This document shows, piece after piece, positions 29,209 through 40,162 of a stretch of DNA of 64,000 bases. The stretch is from the NCBI GenBank assembly GCA_020186115.1, contig WSYJ01000118.1:558001-622000 (forward strand). The letters are read 5' to 3'. Numbering within the stretch: the first letter of the stretch is position 1; each line of letters starts with the position of its first letter. Under the pieces are notes generated by a model, which saw only the letters and a program-made list of their open reading frames with translations, ran no database searches and was not told the origin of the DNA. This DNA is from Histomonas meleagridis (taxonomy: Eukaryota > Parabasalia > Tritrichomonadida > Dientamoebidae). The translations under genes and the position numbers were made by a program.

Positions 29209-30087
29209 ATGTCAACTATAAACACAAGTTATTCCAATAAAGAACTTGAAACTCAATCAACTGTGCAAAATGACGATGATAATCAAATCACTTCAAATGC
29301 CCAACCATTGCTTCCAGTAGATGGGTTTCCGTCAGCCACAGATAACAATCAAAATAATACCAAAATCTTACCGAAAAATATAAATATTCAAATAAACAGG
29401 ATAAAACACACATTGCCCAGGTACTCAACCAAACGAGACCTTGGGAAAACATTTTTTGATAATCCAAAATCTCGAATGAATTTATATCCTTTCCAACGAT
29501 TAAACCTTCGTGATTACAAGCTACCCTTTGAAGATGACTTAAAGCAACTAAAAAGCGAGTGTGTACTTACTCCAGTTATGATTTATGAATATAGATTATT
29601 TGATAGCATCATACATCTACACAGTATTGGTATTAATGACTTTTTTGGTGGTGCTAGGATTGTGACGTTTAGACGTTTTTATGATGGGTTTTTACGACAA
29701 AAATGTAGAAAAACAAATATGTTTACCAAAAAACTTTATGCAGTTCTAAAAATATGTTCTTACTGCCCCGACCTTTATCCACTGTTAGGGGCTATATGGG
29801 TATCTGACTTTTATTTCAAGGTTAATTCGACAACATTTGGTATGGCATTAAACACCGTTGGAGGTAGGACGAATTCTGCAATATTTAACAACTGTGGACT
29901 ATTCAACAAGCACGGGTTTGTTGAAGTATTGAAGAAAGAAGTCGTCGATACTATTGAGCCAGAAAAATTAGAAGATGTGAATGATTTAAATGTACGAATA
30001 ATTACTGATCCAGAACATAAATTTGGAAAAGACTCTCTAATAGATGAATTGTTTTCAGAAAGGTTCAATTTTAGGAAGAAAGTTTAA
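29209..30087 (+). CDS. Initiator-binding-domain (IBD/IBP39-type) DNA-binding protein
   Basis: 292 residues. An Asn/Gln-rich N-terminus of about 100 residues precedes a helical domain at about 105-245 ending in LGAIWVSDFYFKVNSTTFGM, then a Gly-Arg-Thr-Asn turn and GLFNKHGFVEV. This matches the winged-helix IBD pattern of Trichomonas vaginalis IBP39 relatives (G..W.SD..F..N...., an N-T-N turn, then GF). IBP39 recognises the TCA initiator, and relatives form a trichomonad-specific family of transcription regulators. A second IBP39-type C-domain is not evident. The call rests on remembered motif pattern, so moderate certainty. Confidence 0.6.
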   Translation: MSTINTSYSNKELETQSTVQNDDDNQITSNAQPLLPVDGFPSATDNNQNNTKILPKNINIQINRIKHTLPRYSTKRDLGKTFFDNPKSRMNLYPFQRLNLRDYKLPFEDDLKQLKSECVLTPVMIYEYRLFDSIIHLHSIGINDFFGGARIVTFRRFYDGFLRQKCRKTNMFTKKLYAVLKICSYCPDLYPLLGAIWVSDFYFKVNSTTFGMALNTVGGRTNSAIFNNCGLFNKHGFVEVLKKEVVDTIEPEKLEDVNDLNVRIITDPEHKFGKDSLIDELFSERFNFRKKV

Positions 30088-30483
30088 ATGAAAGCTTCTT
30101 TCCAAAAAACTCATATAACGGTTTTATTGAATTATAATAAACCATTCAATTCAATAACGTTCTCTTATCTTTTTGTTTGGTCAAAATTCAATGCTCAAAA
30201 CTGAAAGAGACCGTTAAGAAGCACTTTATTAGGGAGAGGGGAATTGGTAATACATGTCTATTATTGACTTACATGCAAGGAACTTTTCTAAGAGAGTATA
30301 TTCCAATATGTTTTGATATATTTAATAAGAGTTATTCAATTAATTTTATGATGATAGTAATTATGAATTAACTAACAAATCATATTCAATGTATATAAAG
30401 AAAAAAACTAATTGTTTGATTTAAACATAATCAAACCATCAATTTATGAAAGATATTATTCATAATGTTACGTTAATTGTCTA
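30088..30483. other. Intergenic with orphan AACGGTTT box
   Basis: AACGGTTT at 30117-30124 is not followed by a recognisable gene. A short open stretch near 30177-30371 lacks an ATG start and family resemblance. Confidence 0.4.
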
Positions 30484-30573
30484 TTTTTTGGTTCAATCAA
30501 ATGTTTTATATATTCACTTATGAATGGTGCTAATATAGAAAACACAGGCAAATACGCAATCTCAAAAAAATAA
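30484..30573 (+). pseudogene. DUF3447 fragment, opposite orientation
   Basis: Thirty codons reading FFGSIKCFIYSLMNGANIENT then GKYAIS to a TAA, clearly the DUF3447 core seen in the neighbouring loci, but on the plus strand while all other copies here are minus. Confidence 0.85.
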
Positions 30574-30719
30574 TTAAATAATGTTTACATAAAGGATATT
30601 CCTTATATTTTTATATATTTCAGAAAAATATTTTTGTTTTGTTTGAATACTTTATTTCATTTTTCAATAGAATGAACCGTATTTAAATTTTATTTCAGCT
30701 TTCAGAACTTGTTTGGTTT

Positions 30720-33678
30720 CTACCATCTTTTTCTTGTGTTTCCCCTTGTTCTTGCACTTGTAATATCAATTCCTTCTTGTTCATTAAATAATTTAACAAT
30801 TTCTTTCTGACGGTTATAATATGCTTTTTGAAGTGCTGTTATAAATAACTTAAATGATTCCCAAATATCGTTTTGAAAATTTAAATTATTAAAATAAAAT
30901 TTAAACAAAGCAAATAAATATCTTTAGCATTAATATCAATTCCTTCTTGTTCAAGAAGTAATTTAACGATTTCTGTATATCCATAATAAGATGCCCATAT
31001 AAGTGCTGTCCAAAAAAATTTAAATAATTTCCAGATATTATTTTGAAATCCAAAATTATTAAAATAATTTTTAAATAAAACAAATAAATATTTTTAGCAT
31101 TAATATCAATTCCTTTTTGTTCAAGAAGTAATTTAACTATTTCTGATTTAGATGCATTCATAAGTGCTGTTCTAAATAATTTAAACAATTTCCAAATATT
31201 ACTTTGAAATAATAAATTATTAAAATAAATTTCAAATGAAACAAATAAATATCTTTTGCATTAATATCAATTCCTTCTTGTTGAAGAAGTAATTTAACTA
31301 TTTCTGTATAGCTATTTTCTGCTGCCATGATAAGTGCTGTATTATATAATATCAATAATTTTCAAATCTTAATTTCAAATAAAAAATTATTATAAAAAAT
31401 ACAAAATAAAACAAATAAATATCCTTAGCATTTACATCGGTTCCTTTTTGTTCAAGAAGTGATTTAACTATTTCAATATAACCATTACAAGATGCTACAA
31501 AAAGTACTGATCTAAATCATATAAATAATTTCCAAATATTATTAGAAAATACCAAATTATTAAAATAAACACAAAATAAAACAAATAAATATCTTTAGCA
31601 TTAATATCAATTCCTTTTTGTTCAAGAAATAATTTAACTATTTTTATATTACCTTTTTCAGATGCATACATAAGTGCTGTTTTAAATATTTTAAATAATT
31701 TCCAAATATTATTTTGAAATTTCAAATTATTATAAAAATTACAAAATAAAACAAATAAATATCTTTTGCATTAATATCAATTCCTTTTTGTTCAAGAAGT
31801 ATTTTAACTATTTCTATATAGCTATTTTCTGCTGCCATGATAAGTGCTGTATTATATAATATCAATAATTTTCAAATCTTAATTTCAAATAAAAAATTAT
31901 TATAAAAAATACAAAATAAAACAAATAAATATCTTTTGCATTAATATCAATTCCTTCTTGTTCAAGAAGTAATTTTACTATTTCTATATTTCCTTGATCA
32001 GATGCAATCATAAGTGATGTATTAAATATTATAAGTAGTTTCCAAATATTGATAAAAAATATCAAATTAATAAAATAAATATCAAATAAAACAAATAAAT
32101 ATCTTTTGCATTAATATCAATTTTTTCTTGTTCAAGAAGTAATTTAACTATTTCTATATTTCCATGATCAGATGCAATCATAAGTGCTGTCCAAAATAAC
32201 TCAAATAATTCTCAAATATTATTTTGAAATTTCAAATTATTAAAGTAAATTTCAATTAAAACAAATAAATATCTTTTGCATTAATATCGATTCCTTCTTG
32301 TTCAAGAAGTAATTTAACTATTTCTATATTTCCTTTTTCAGAAGCATATATAAGTGCTGTTCTAAATAATTTAAACAATTTCCAAATATTACTTTGAAAT
32401 AATAAATTATTAAAATAAATTTCAAATGAAACAAATAAATATCTTTTGCATTAATATCAATTCCTTCTTGTTGAAGAAGTAATTTAACTATTTCTGTATG
32501 ATCATTTTCTGATTCTCTAATAAGTAATGTTTTAAATAATTTAAATAATTTCCTAATATTATTTTGAAATCCAAAATTATTAAAATAAAGACTATTCATA
32601 GCAAATAAATATATTTCAAATTTACATCAATTATTTTTTGTTCAAGCAAAAAATCAAATATTTTAAAATTCATAAATTTATAAGAAAAAATTAAATCAAT
32701 AATTTTTTCGACAGAATTTTTGATTTCAACAATTTTGTTTTCATAAAGAAAGTGAAAAACATCATTTCGATGAAACTCAAATGCTGCTTTATATGCACCT
32801 TCAAATGATGAATGATTTTGTTCACATAAATGAATAATTTCTTCATTTCCACCTGCAACTGCATATTTACCTGTGTTTGATACATTTGCATTGTTCATAA
32901 GTAAATATTTAAAACATTTAATTGATCCAAAAAATGCTGCATAATCAATTAATGTAACATTTTTTTTGTTAATAAATGAACATCTTTCATAAAGCGATGG
33001 TTCAATGATTTGATTAAAATCAAAATTTGCTTGTGATGATATTTCTTGAAGTTTTTCGATTTCATCATTTCGAATTATCTTTGCAATTTCACTTGGATTA
33101 TGTCCTTCTTTAATTAATTTTTTATGTAATTCCCAATCATTCTTTGAAAGTTCTTCATAATTTACAAAAAGTTCGCTGTAATTTTTATAGAAGGCATCAC
33201 TATTTTCACCTAAGTAATTTATTTTTTTGTGTTCTTCTTCTGTTTTATAATGCGCAAAATATTTTGAATTTTTGTTTTGAATCACATCTTTATCAATTAA
33301 ATTATTTTCAATCATTCTTTCAATAAGATAATATGCTTCGGATGCGTTAATACTAAGAAGAAAATCTCGAAACGTATTAATCAATTCATAATTACTTTGA
33401 TTAATTTCGTTTTCTTTGCTTATTATTTGCTTCATGAAATCAATATATATGTCAAAATCTTTCATTTTTGAAAAAATTGCGGAATATATCAATCGACTTA
33501 GAACCAATGTTGAATATGATGATATCTCTTTGTTATTTATTAAATTTATGGTCGTTTTTACAGAATCAATAATGTTATCTTCACTTAGATCAAAAATAAT
33601 TTCTTCCAGATCTTCTAATTTTTGCGTAATCTTTGTAAAACAATTATCTGATTGATTAAGAGTTGTATTATTTTCCAT
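30720..33678 (-). CDS. DUF3447-ankyrin locus 2, interrupted by 170-bp units
   Basis: ATG 33678 (first ATG in the frame) opens 360 residues: a helical N-terminus, then DUF3447 landmarks ELSKNDWELHKKLIKEGHNP, FFGSIKCFKYLLMNNANVSN and YAVAGGNEEIIHLCEQN. The frame ends at 32596 inside the first spacer (32613-32531, 83 nt). About eleven ankyrin units follow on the same strand, each with an intact EIVKLLLEQ.GIDINAKD core and each separated by a frame-shifting spacer. The last unit ends without a spacer at TRGNTRKRW and a stop at 30720. If spacers are removed from the RNA this would be a long ankyrin protein; if not, only the DUF3447 part is translated. The DUF3447 part itself has no disabling lesion. 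Confidence 0.75.
30905..32613 (-). repeat. Exact 170-bp ankyrin/spacer tandem array
   Basis: Unit starts at 32530, 32360, 32190, 32020, 31850, 31680, 31510, 31340 and 31170 are each exactly 170 bp apart; the next, 31009, is 161 bp away because three ankyrin codons are missing. Blocks near 31201 and 32391 (7 units apart) and near 31311 and 31821 (3 units apart) are almost identical, a sign of recent conversion or unequal exchange. Confidence 0.95.
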
Positions 33679-34552
33679 TGTGGCCAAATCTTAGATTTAT
33701 ATATCGGTGAATTCAAAATTCTATCGTAAACGCATAGCCGAGATCACTTTTCACATCACAATTCATATTACAAACACAAAAGTGCTACTATTTACCTTGA
33801 ACAGAAGCGAAAAAAACACCCAAAAAATGAACCTTATCCTTAATAAAATCAAGCCAAATTTTTTCTATGTTACAGAGGTACCATAATAAATATAATTTTG
33901 TATTTTATTTTATCAAAAATTGAAATCGCAAATTTATTGATTTTTTCGAAATTCTCAAAATATTGAAATATTTTTATTATAATTGAATATTTTTGGTTCA
34001 TTTATTATCAAATAATAGTAAAGTTAAAATAGAATTGTTTTTATATAGAATTTTACACCATGTTTAATTTTTTTCATATGATATTATTTCTATTTGTTAC
34101 AAAAAATTCCACAATGGTATTTTAAAATTTGAAGTACTATTAAATAGAATACAATCAATATTTTGTATTTATAAATATTTTATCGAAATTCTTTTGTACA
34201 TTTTAGAGAAATTTTCCATATAAGCAACAACAAATTTCAATATAATGATGTGACATGTGAATTGAAAAATATTTTTAAACATCACAAAAACATGAAAAAA
34301 AGATTTAAATGAAATTAATGCATACTCTTTATAATAAGAATCAGAATAATTTTGATCATTCAATAAAGTTATCCATTAAAATAATGCATTTCAATAAAGA
34401 AATGCAATTATTTTAAATTTTGATAAAAATAGAAAATAAATTGAATTTAATGTGATTACATCAGCAACTTCAAATCAGAAACATATATTGAATAATTTTT
34501 ACAAAAAACGATTATGTTATATCAACAAAAATGAACAAAAGGTTGTGGCAAC
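33679..34552. other. AT-rich intergenic region
   Basis: No gene recognised. A 13-codon upstream ORF at 34531-34572 (MNKRLWQHVERSH) overlaps the start of the next gene in another frame. Confidence 0.4.
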
Positions 34553-34906
34553 ATGTTGAAAGATCACATTGACATACCACCAGAACTCCGAATTTATGAT
34601 GCTGCATTTTCTAACGATCTCAAAACTAAAGAAATCGAATCTTTATTTAACCCAATCGATAGTACTAACTATTATACTTCTGCATTACTTTTCGCTCGAT
34701 ATACTCCGATTTCAAATTCGGCAAAACATATGAATCCTGAAGTTGTTCAATCAATTAGGAAAATGATCGAAGCGCCGCCATCGCTAACAGCAGCATATGT
34801 TCCAAGTTCAGAAATTGATCAATCACTTATAGATTCGATTCATGAAATGATCGAACATAATCAAATTAATGATTTGTTGAAAGTAATTCCTAATCGAATC
34901 ATTTGA
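34553..34906 (+). CDS. Hypothetical 117-residue protein
   Basis: ATG at 34553. The composition is normal for coding sequence, with better third-position variety than the surrounding DNA. Two similar segments, NPEVVQSIRKMIEAP (about 61-75) and DQSLIDSIHEMIEHN (about 88-102), suggest an internal helical duplication. No family recognised and no TM or signal peptide. The preceding ATG at 34531 would give an overlapping short peptide. Confidence 0.5.
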   Translation: MLKDHIDIPPELRIYDAAFSNDLKTKEIESLFNPIDSTNYYTSALLFARYTPISNSAKHMNPEVVQSIRKMIEAPPSLTAAYVPSSEIDQSLIDSIHEMIEHNQINDLLKVIPNRII

Positions 34907-35094
34907 CATTGTTTTTATTTTTGTAATAAAATTTGATTTTGTTTTATTTTTATTGATATTTTCTTAAATCCTAAAACATCAGATAAAAAATATTTCGAAT
35001 TATATCAATTTGTTACATATTTGCTTTAACCAATTTAATGAAAATCGTATTGTTGTTCATTATTTTAAGTCGGCAAAGTTTATAAAGGACTTTG
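34907..35094. other. Short intergenic
   Basis: Nothing recognised before the GAF relic. Confidence 0.4.
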
Positions 35095-35214
35095 GGCAAT
35101 GCAAATTATCCAATTGGTGATGTTATTTCTGGTCAGGTAGCATCAACTAGTGAAACTTTAAATATTTCTAATGTTTATGATGATCCACGATTTAATTACC
35201 AGTATTTTTCATAG
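35095..35214 (+). pseudogene. GAF-domain fragment
   Basis: Forty codons reading GNANYPIGDVISGQVASTSE then TLNISNVYDDPRFNYQYF, ending TAG. This matches the GAF motif (PI..GI.G.VA.TG..L.I.DAY.D.RFN) in the third GAF of the protein encoded at 12290-15682. No further GAF sequence flanks it, so it is a relic inserted next to the ankyrin array. Confidence 0.75.
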
Positions 35215-35404
35215 CATTTATATCAAATCAGATTGGTTGAATTTTTGTTTTAACTCAAATTGATATAATTAAGATAATAATTTTCTTCAATTTAAATTGT
35301 GGATTTTTTCATATTATTTTCAAGAAAAATAAATTTATTCGCATTTAGATGTTTTATTATATTTAAAAATTTAAAGAAAGATGATTGGAAAAAAGTTTCT
35401 TTAT

Positions 35405-38400
35405 TCATGATTCTGGATTTGCAACAGCTTTCTCATTACCAAAACCCAAAACATGGGAATAACTAAAAGAAGTGGTATTTTTTTCAGGTATTTTGATTCC
35501 TTTTTGACTTTTAAGGAGATTAATAATTTTTTGGTAATTTTCTTCATTTTTATTTGGAACGCGATATGCAAGTTGTATTGCTGTATTACCTGCATTATTC
35601 ATAGCATTAATATCAATTCCTTTTTGCTCAAGAAGGAATTCAACAATTTCATAATGACCATTACTAGATGCGCCCATCAAAGAACTCATAAAATCTTTAA
35701 GCAAATACCAAATAGAAATAGTAAACTTGAAATAAGTAAAAAAATCATTGTATGAATAAAAATAATATTTTTTGCATTGATATCAACACCACCTTTATCA
35801 AGTAATAACTTTGCAATTTCTAAATGACCATTAAAACATGCGGCCATGAATGGTGTACCAAATCTTTTAAGAAAACACCAAATAATAAATTTGATTTCCA
35901 TTTTATTGTAACAAATATATAATAATATAATTAAATACCACAAAAGTTGGTATCAATTTCCTTAAAATGTTCAAGAAGTAATTTAACAATTTCTGTTCTA
36001 CCTTCAGTACATGCATTCAATAGTATAGTTTGAAATATATAAAACTTAACACCAAATTAATAAATACAACAAAAATATTTTACAAACATTATAGAATATA
36101 ATAAATTAACAGATTTTATATTAACGTTAACTTCTTTTTTAGCAAGAATTAATTTAAAAATTTCTAATTGATTAGCTTCAATTATTTTTAAATGTTCAGG
36201 ATAAATTTTATTGGAAACCTCAATTTAATTGAATAAACTTTGTAAGCTATATGATTAAAATTCGTTGTTGTTCCTATTTGTATTAAATAATTTTTTTTTA
36301 TGAATTCAATTTGATTGGTTTTGGATGCACTCGCATAAGAATGTATAAAAAAATTAAATAAAATTTTTATATAAAAATAAAATACTAAAAATTAGAAACA
36401 AACATCAAATACTTAAATCAAATGTAATAGCTATATAATTCTTCTTGCTTAGTTGTAAAAAATTTTAATTTATGAAGTACAGTTTCAAATAAATTCAAAA
36501 AATTCCAAATATTTATATGAAATTTTAAATAATTAGAAGAAATTATTTATATAATAAATTAATATTTCTAACATTCAAATCAATATCTTTGTCAATAAGT
36601 AATTTTGCTATTTCAACATAACCTGCAATTGTTGCATACATTAATGGTGTACCAAAAATATTTAACATATTTCATATATTATTTTGAAATAAGAATTTAA
36701 TAAAAATAATATTAAATCAAATAAATTATCATCAGCAGAATTAATATCAATTCCTTTTTGCTCAAGAAGTAATTTAACTATATCAATATAATTATTTCGA
36801 ACTGCAAATGTTAGAGCAGTTTCAAATATTGTTAATATTTTCCAAATAATATATTGAAATATCAGATTATATAAATTAGTATTAAATATATGAAATAAAT
36901 AGTTCTAATATTAATATCAATTCCTTTATGTTGGAGAAGTAATTTAACAATTTCTATATTTCCTTTCCATGTTGCATGTATTAATGGTGTTTCAAAAAAT
37001 TAAAATAATTTCCAAATTTTTTAAATAAATGAAAAATTCCAAAAACAAATAATTTATTAATTAAATAAATATTTCGTTTATTAACATCAATTCCATCATA
37101 ATTAATAATTAGTTTTACAATCTTAAGTTTATTTGCTTTACATGCATATAACAAAGGAGTCATAAAACTATTATATAAATTCCAAAATATATTTTGAAAT
37201 ATCAAATATGATATACGAACAATGAATAAAACAAAAATATATCTTCAGTATTTATATCAATATTTCTACATTTAAGAAAAAGTTTAGCAATATCAGTTTT
37301 GTAAAATGATAATAATATTGCTGATTCTCCATGATTGTTTTGTATAAAAATATTTATTCCTTTTTGTTCAAGAAGTAATTTAACTATTTCTTTGCGACCA
37401 TGTAAAGATGCTTTCATAAGTGCTGTTACAAATAATTTAAACTATTTCCAAATATTGCTTTAAAACATTAAATAAAAAATATAAATATCATTTTTAGCAT
37501 TAATATCAATTCCTTCTTGTTCAAGAAGTAATTTAACTATTTCTATATAACCATTTGAAGATGCCAAAATAAGTGCTGTATCAAATAATTTAAATAATTT
37601 CCAAATATTATTTTGAAATAATAAATTATTAAAACAAGCATTAAACAAAAGAATTTAATATTTTTAATATTTATATTAATTCCTTTTTGTTTGAGAAGTA
37701 ATTTAACTATTTCAACATCATCATTATTACAAGCACATAACAATGGAGTTAAATATAAATATTAAAAAACTTTAAAAAAAGCTTTATATTAACAAACAAA
37801 CAAAATTAATATTATCTGCGATGTTAACATCTATTCCTTTTTTACCAAGAACGTAATTTACAAGTTCTTTATTTCTTGATGTAACAGCATATGGTAATGC
37901 TTCTACTGGAAATTCTAGACCTTCAAATAGATATTTTGCAATATATATATTACCACTTGAAAAAACTTCTTTTATTAGTGGATCATTAATTGAGATTCCT
38001 TTTTTTTCTAAAAATGTAAATATTTCATAATTATTACATTTAATACATTTAGTTGCTAATGAAGTTAAACAATCCTTTTCGTTGAATAAGTTTATATGAT
38101 TACCTATAAATTGATTTTGTGGAAAGACATCAAAATTCATTTGACTAGATTCGTTCTGTAATTCTTCAGGATTTTGATCTGATGAAAACATATCATTAGT
38201 TTCACATGAATCATTTTTAGGTCTACTAAAACTTTGATTAATTGTTGAAATATCAAATTTTATTTCTTTTGATTCATCAACATTTTGATTTTGATTTAGT
38301 GAAAATGAATCTATCATTGTAAATATGCTTTGAGATTCATCAGTATTTGGATTTGATAATAGTAATCCATAATTTGATTTATTTGGTTTGTATTGAGAAT

Positions 38401-39453
38401 TTATGAAATTAAAATTATTAAAATTCCTTTTCAAAAGAATATTAGATTTTTTATAATTGTCTTCATTATGAAGATAACCCTTTTCATAGAGATAATAAAA
38501 AATATTATTTTGATGAAATTTAATTGCTGCTTTAAATGCACCTTGAAATGAAGCTCCATTTTGTTCACATAAATGAATAATTTCTATATTTCCACCCGCA
38601 ACTGCATATTTACCAGTGTTTTCTATATTTGATCCATTCATTAACAAAAACTTGAAACATTTTTCTGCACCATAAAATGCAGCATAATTTATAATACTTA
38701 CTAAATGCTTCTCTACACAGTAACATTTTGAAAATTTTTCATATATTGAACTTGGAATAAATTGATCAAAATCAAATTCACTTTGAGATGAAATTTCTTG
38801 AAGCTTACTAATATCATCGTTTCGAATTATTTTTGCCATTTCCGAAGGATTTCCTTCTAAAATATACTTTTTATGAAGCTCAAAATCATTTTCTTTATTT
38901 TTTAAAATTTCTTTTAATGGATTACTTTCTATCGCATTACGATGACCTCCGAAAACTTGTACTCCATTAAATGAAGTACCATCTTCATCTGATATTTTTC
39001 ATTTTTTATTAAATATTCAATTTCATCTTTTGATAATAAATGTGCAAAATAAAACCTATGAATATTATACATATCTCCACGGTAATATAATTCTATAAAG
39101 AAATCACCATTAATTAACTTGCTTTCAATCATTTGAGATATAAAATAATGCGATTCTTTTGAACCAAGTTCTTCAAGATATTGGAAAAATATTTTAAAAA
39201 TTTGTGGATTTTTATGCAGAATTTCTTCTTCTTTGATTTCTATTGATTTTAAATATTGAAAATATATATTAATATCTTTCCTTAGAGAAAGAAATGATGA
39301 GTAAACACTTTGAACAATAACTAAATTAAAAGAAATTGGAAAATTAGGATCAAATAAATCCATCGTTAATTTAACAATGCTTTGAATGTTTTCTTGATCT
39401 AGATTTAATAATACATGGTTAATATCTTGTAGGTATTTGAGTTCTTCTTCCAT
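35405..39453 (-). pseudogene. DUF3447-ankyrin locus 3, frameshifted
   Basis: ATG 39453 opens a 160-residue N-terminal region, then the frame shifts near 38990-39000, where one extra A in a GAAAAA run would rejoin it to NAIESNPLKEILKN and FELHKKYILEGNPSEMAKII. The DUF3447 core follows (CFKFLLMNGSNIEN, YAVAGGNIEIIHLCEQNG) with an extra Asn/Ser-rich insertion of about 110 residues. The frame ends at 37784 in the first spacer. Ankyrin units continue to 35405, some joined directly (QNNHGESAILL, MNNAGNTAIQLA), most through spacers; the last spacer (35769-35687) is 83 nt. The C-terminus is a natural ankyrin end with a Lys/Ser-rich tail and stop. Confidence 0.8.
35687..37800 (-). repeat. Degenerate ankyrin/spacer array of locus 3
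   Basis: About a dozen ankyrin units with more diverged spacers than in loci 1, 2 and 4, some shortened (66 nt near 37430-37495) and at least two junctions with none. Several units carry internal stops or indels. Confidence 0.75.
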
Positions 39454-39569
39454 TTGTGAAGTTGAATGCAAAAGTGCCAAACAATCTGGACGGCCAAATG
39501 TTTAACCTTCATTCTTGCTAAAATGAGTTGGAAAAAAGAAAAGTGTTATGGTTTCAAGTGTTTATTAAG

Positions 39570-39808
39570 AACTTATGTGGATTTTTTTAAATCAATTTTC
39601 AGTCAAATGTTTCCAAGAATTCCCAATCACATCATTGGGAATATCCTCCCATGCATCTAATAGGATTACAATAGCATCAATGATATAATAACCATCAATG
39701 CTTTTGTTTATTAGATATTTTTCAAATTCGTAGTGACATTTTTTTTTTTTAATTTCCAAAGATGCTGTCTAACAATCACCTGTTTGACCAGCTGGAATGA
39801 TGAATTCT
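39570..39808 (-). mobile_element. DDE-superfamily (pogo/Tigger-like) transposase relic
   Basis: Minus-strand text EFIIPAGQTGDC-stop-TASLEIKKKK, then FEKYLINKSIDGYYIIDAI and LLDAWEDIPNDVIGNSWKHL, matches the C-terminal part of DDE_1 transposases (PAG.TG..QPLD ... AW..I....I.NSW.H). A TAG stands where the conserved Gln should be, and no terminal repeats or N-terminal domains are visible. Confidence 0.6.
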
Positions 39809-40039
39809 GAAAAAATTTAATTTTCAAAAACAAAGAAAATGTTATGAGAATCTCATTTTTTCACTAAAAATTTATTTTGATCTTTAATAATCTTGATTAT
39901 TATTTCCACACCAAACAGCAAGAATAATTTGACTTTGGGTTAATTTCCCTCCCAGAGCGAAAAAAAAAATCACTCGTTTACAGCATTGACATATCCAACA
40001 ACAAAAAGTATTGTTGTTAATCAGAAACAACTTTAAGAA

Positions 40040-40042
<3 letters not shown>

Positions 40043-40081
<39 letters not shown>
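40043..40081. repeat. (AT)n microsatellite
   Basis: About 19 uninterrupted AT dinucleotides downstream of the NTPDase gene. Confidence 0.95.
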
Positions 40082-40084
<3 letters not shown>

Positions 40085-40162
40085 TTTTATTAAAAATTTG
40101 TTTCTTTTTCGACAATTAAGTGCTTAAAAACAAAAGATATTTGATGTTTATTTCTCGATTTT

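Noticed and set aside
30177-30371. Short frame downstream of the orphan AACGGTTT box
   Set aside because: No ATG start and no protein-like pattern.
34169-34363. 64-codon minus-strand frame in intergenic DNA
   Set aside because: Composition typical of AT-rich non-coding DNA and no similarity to any family.
40043-40081. Peptide coded by the AT microsatellite
   Set aside because: A Tyr-Ile repeat frame from (AT)n is an artefact of the simple repeat.
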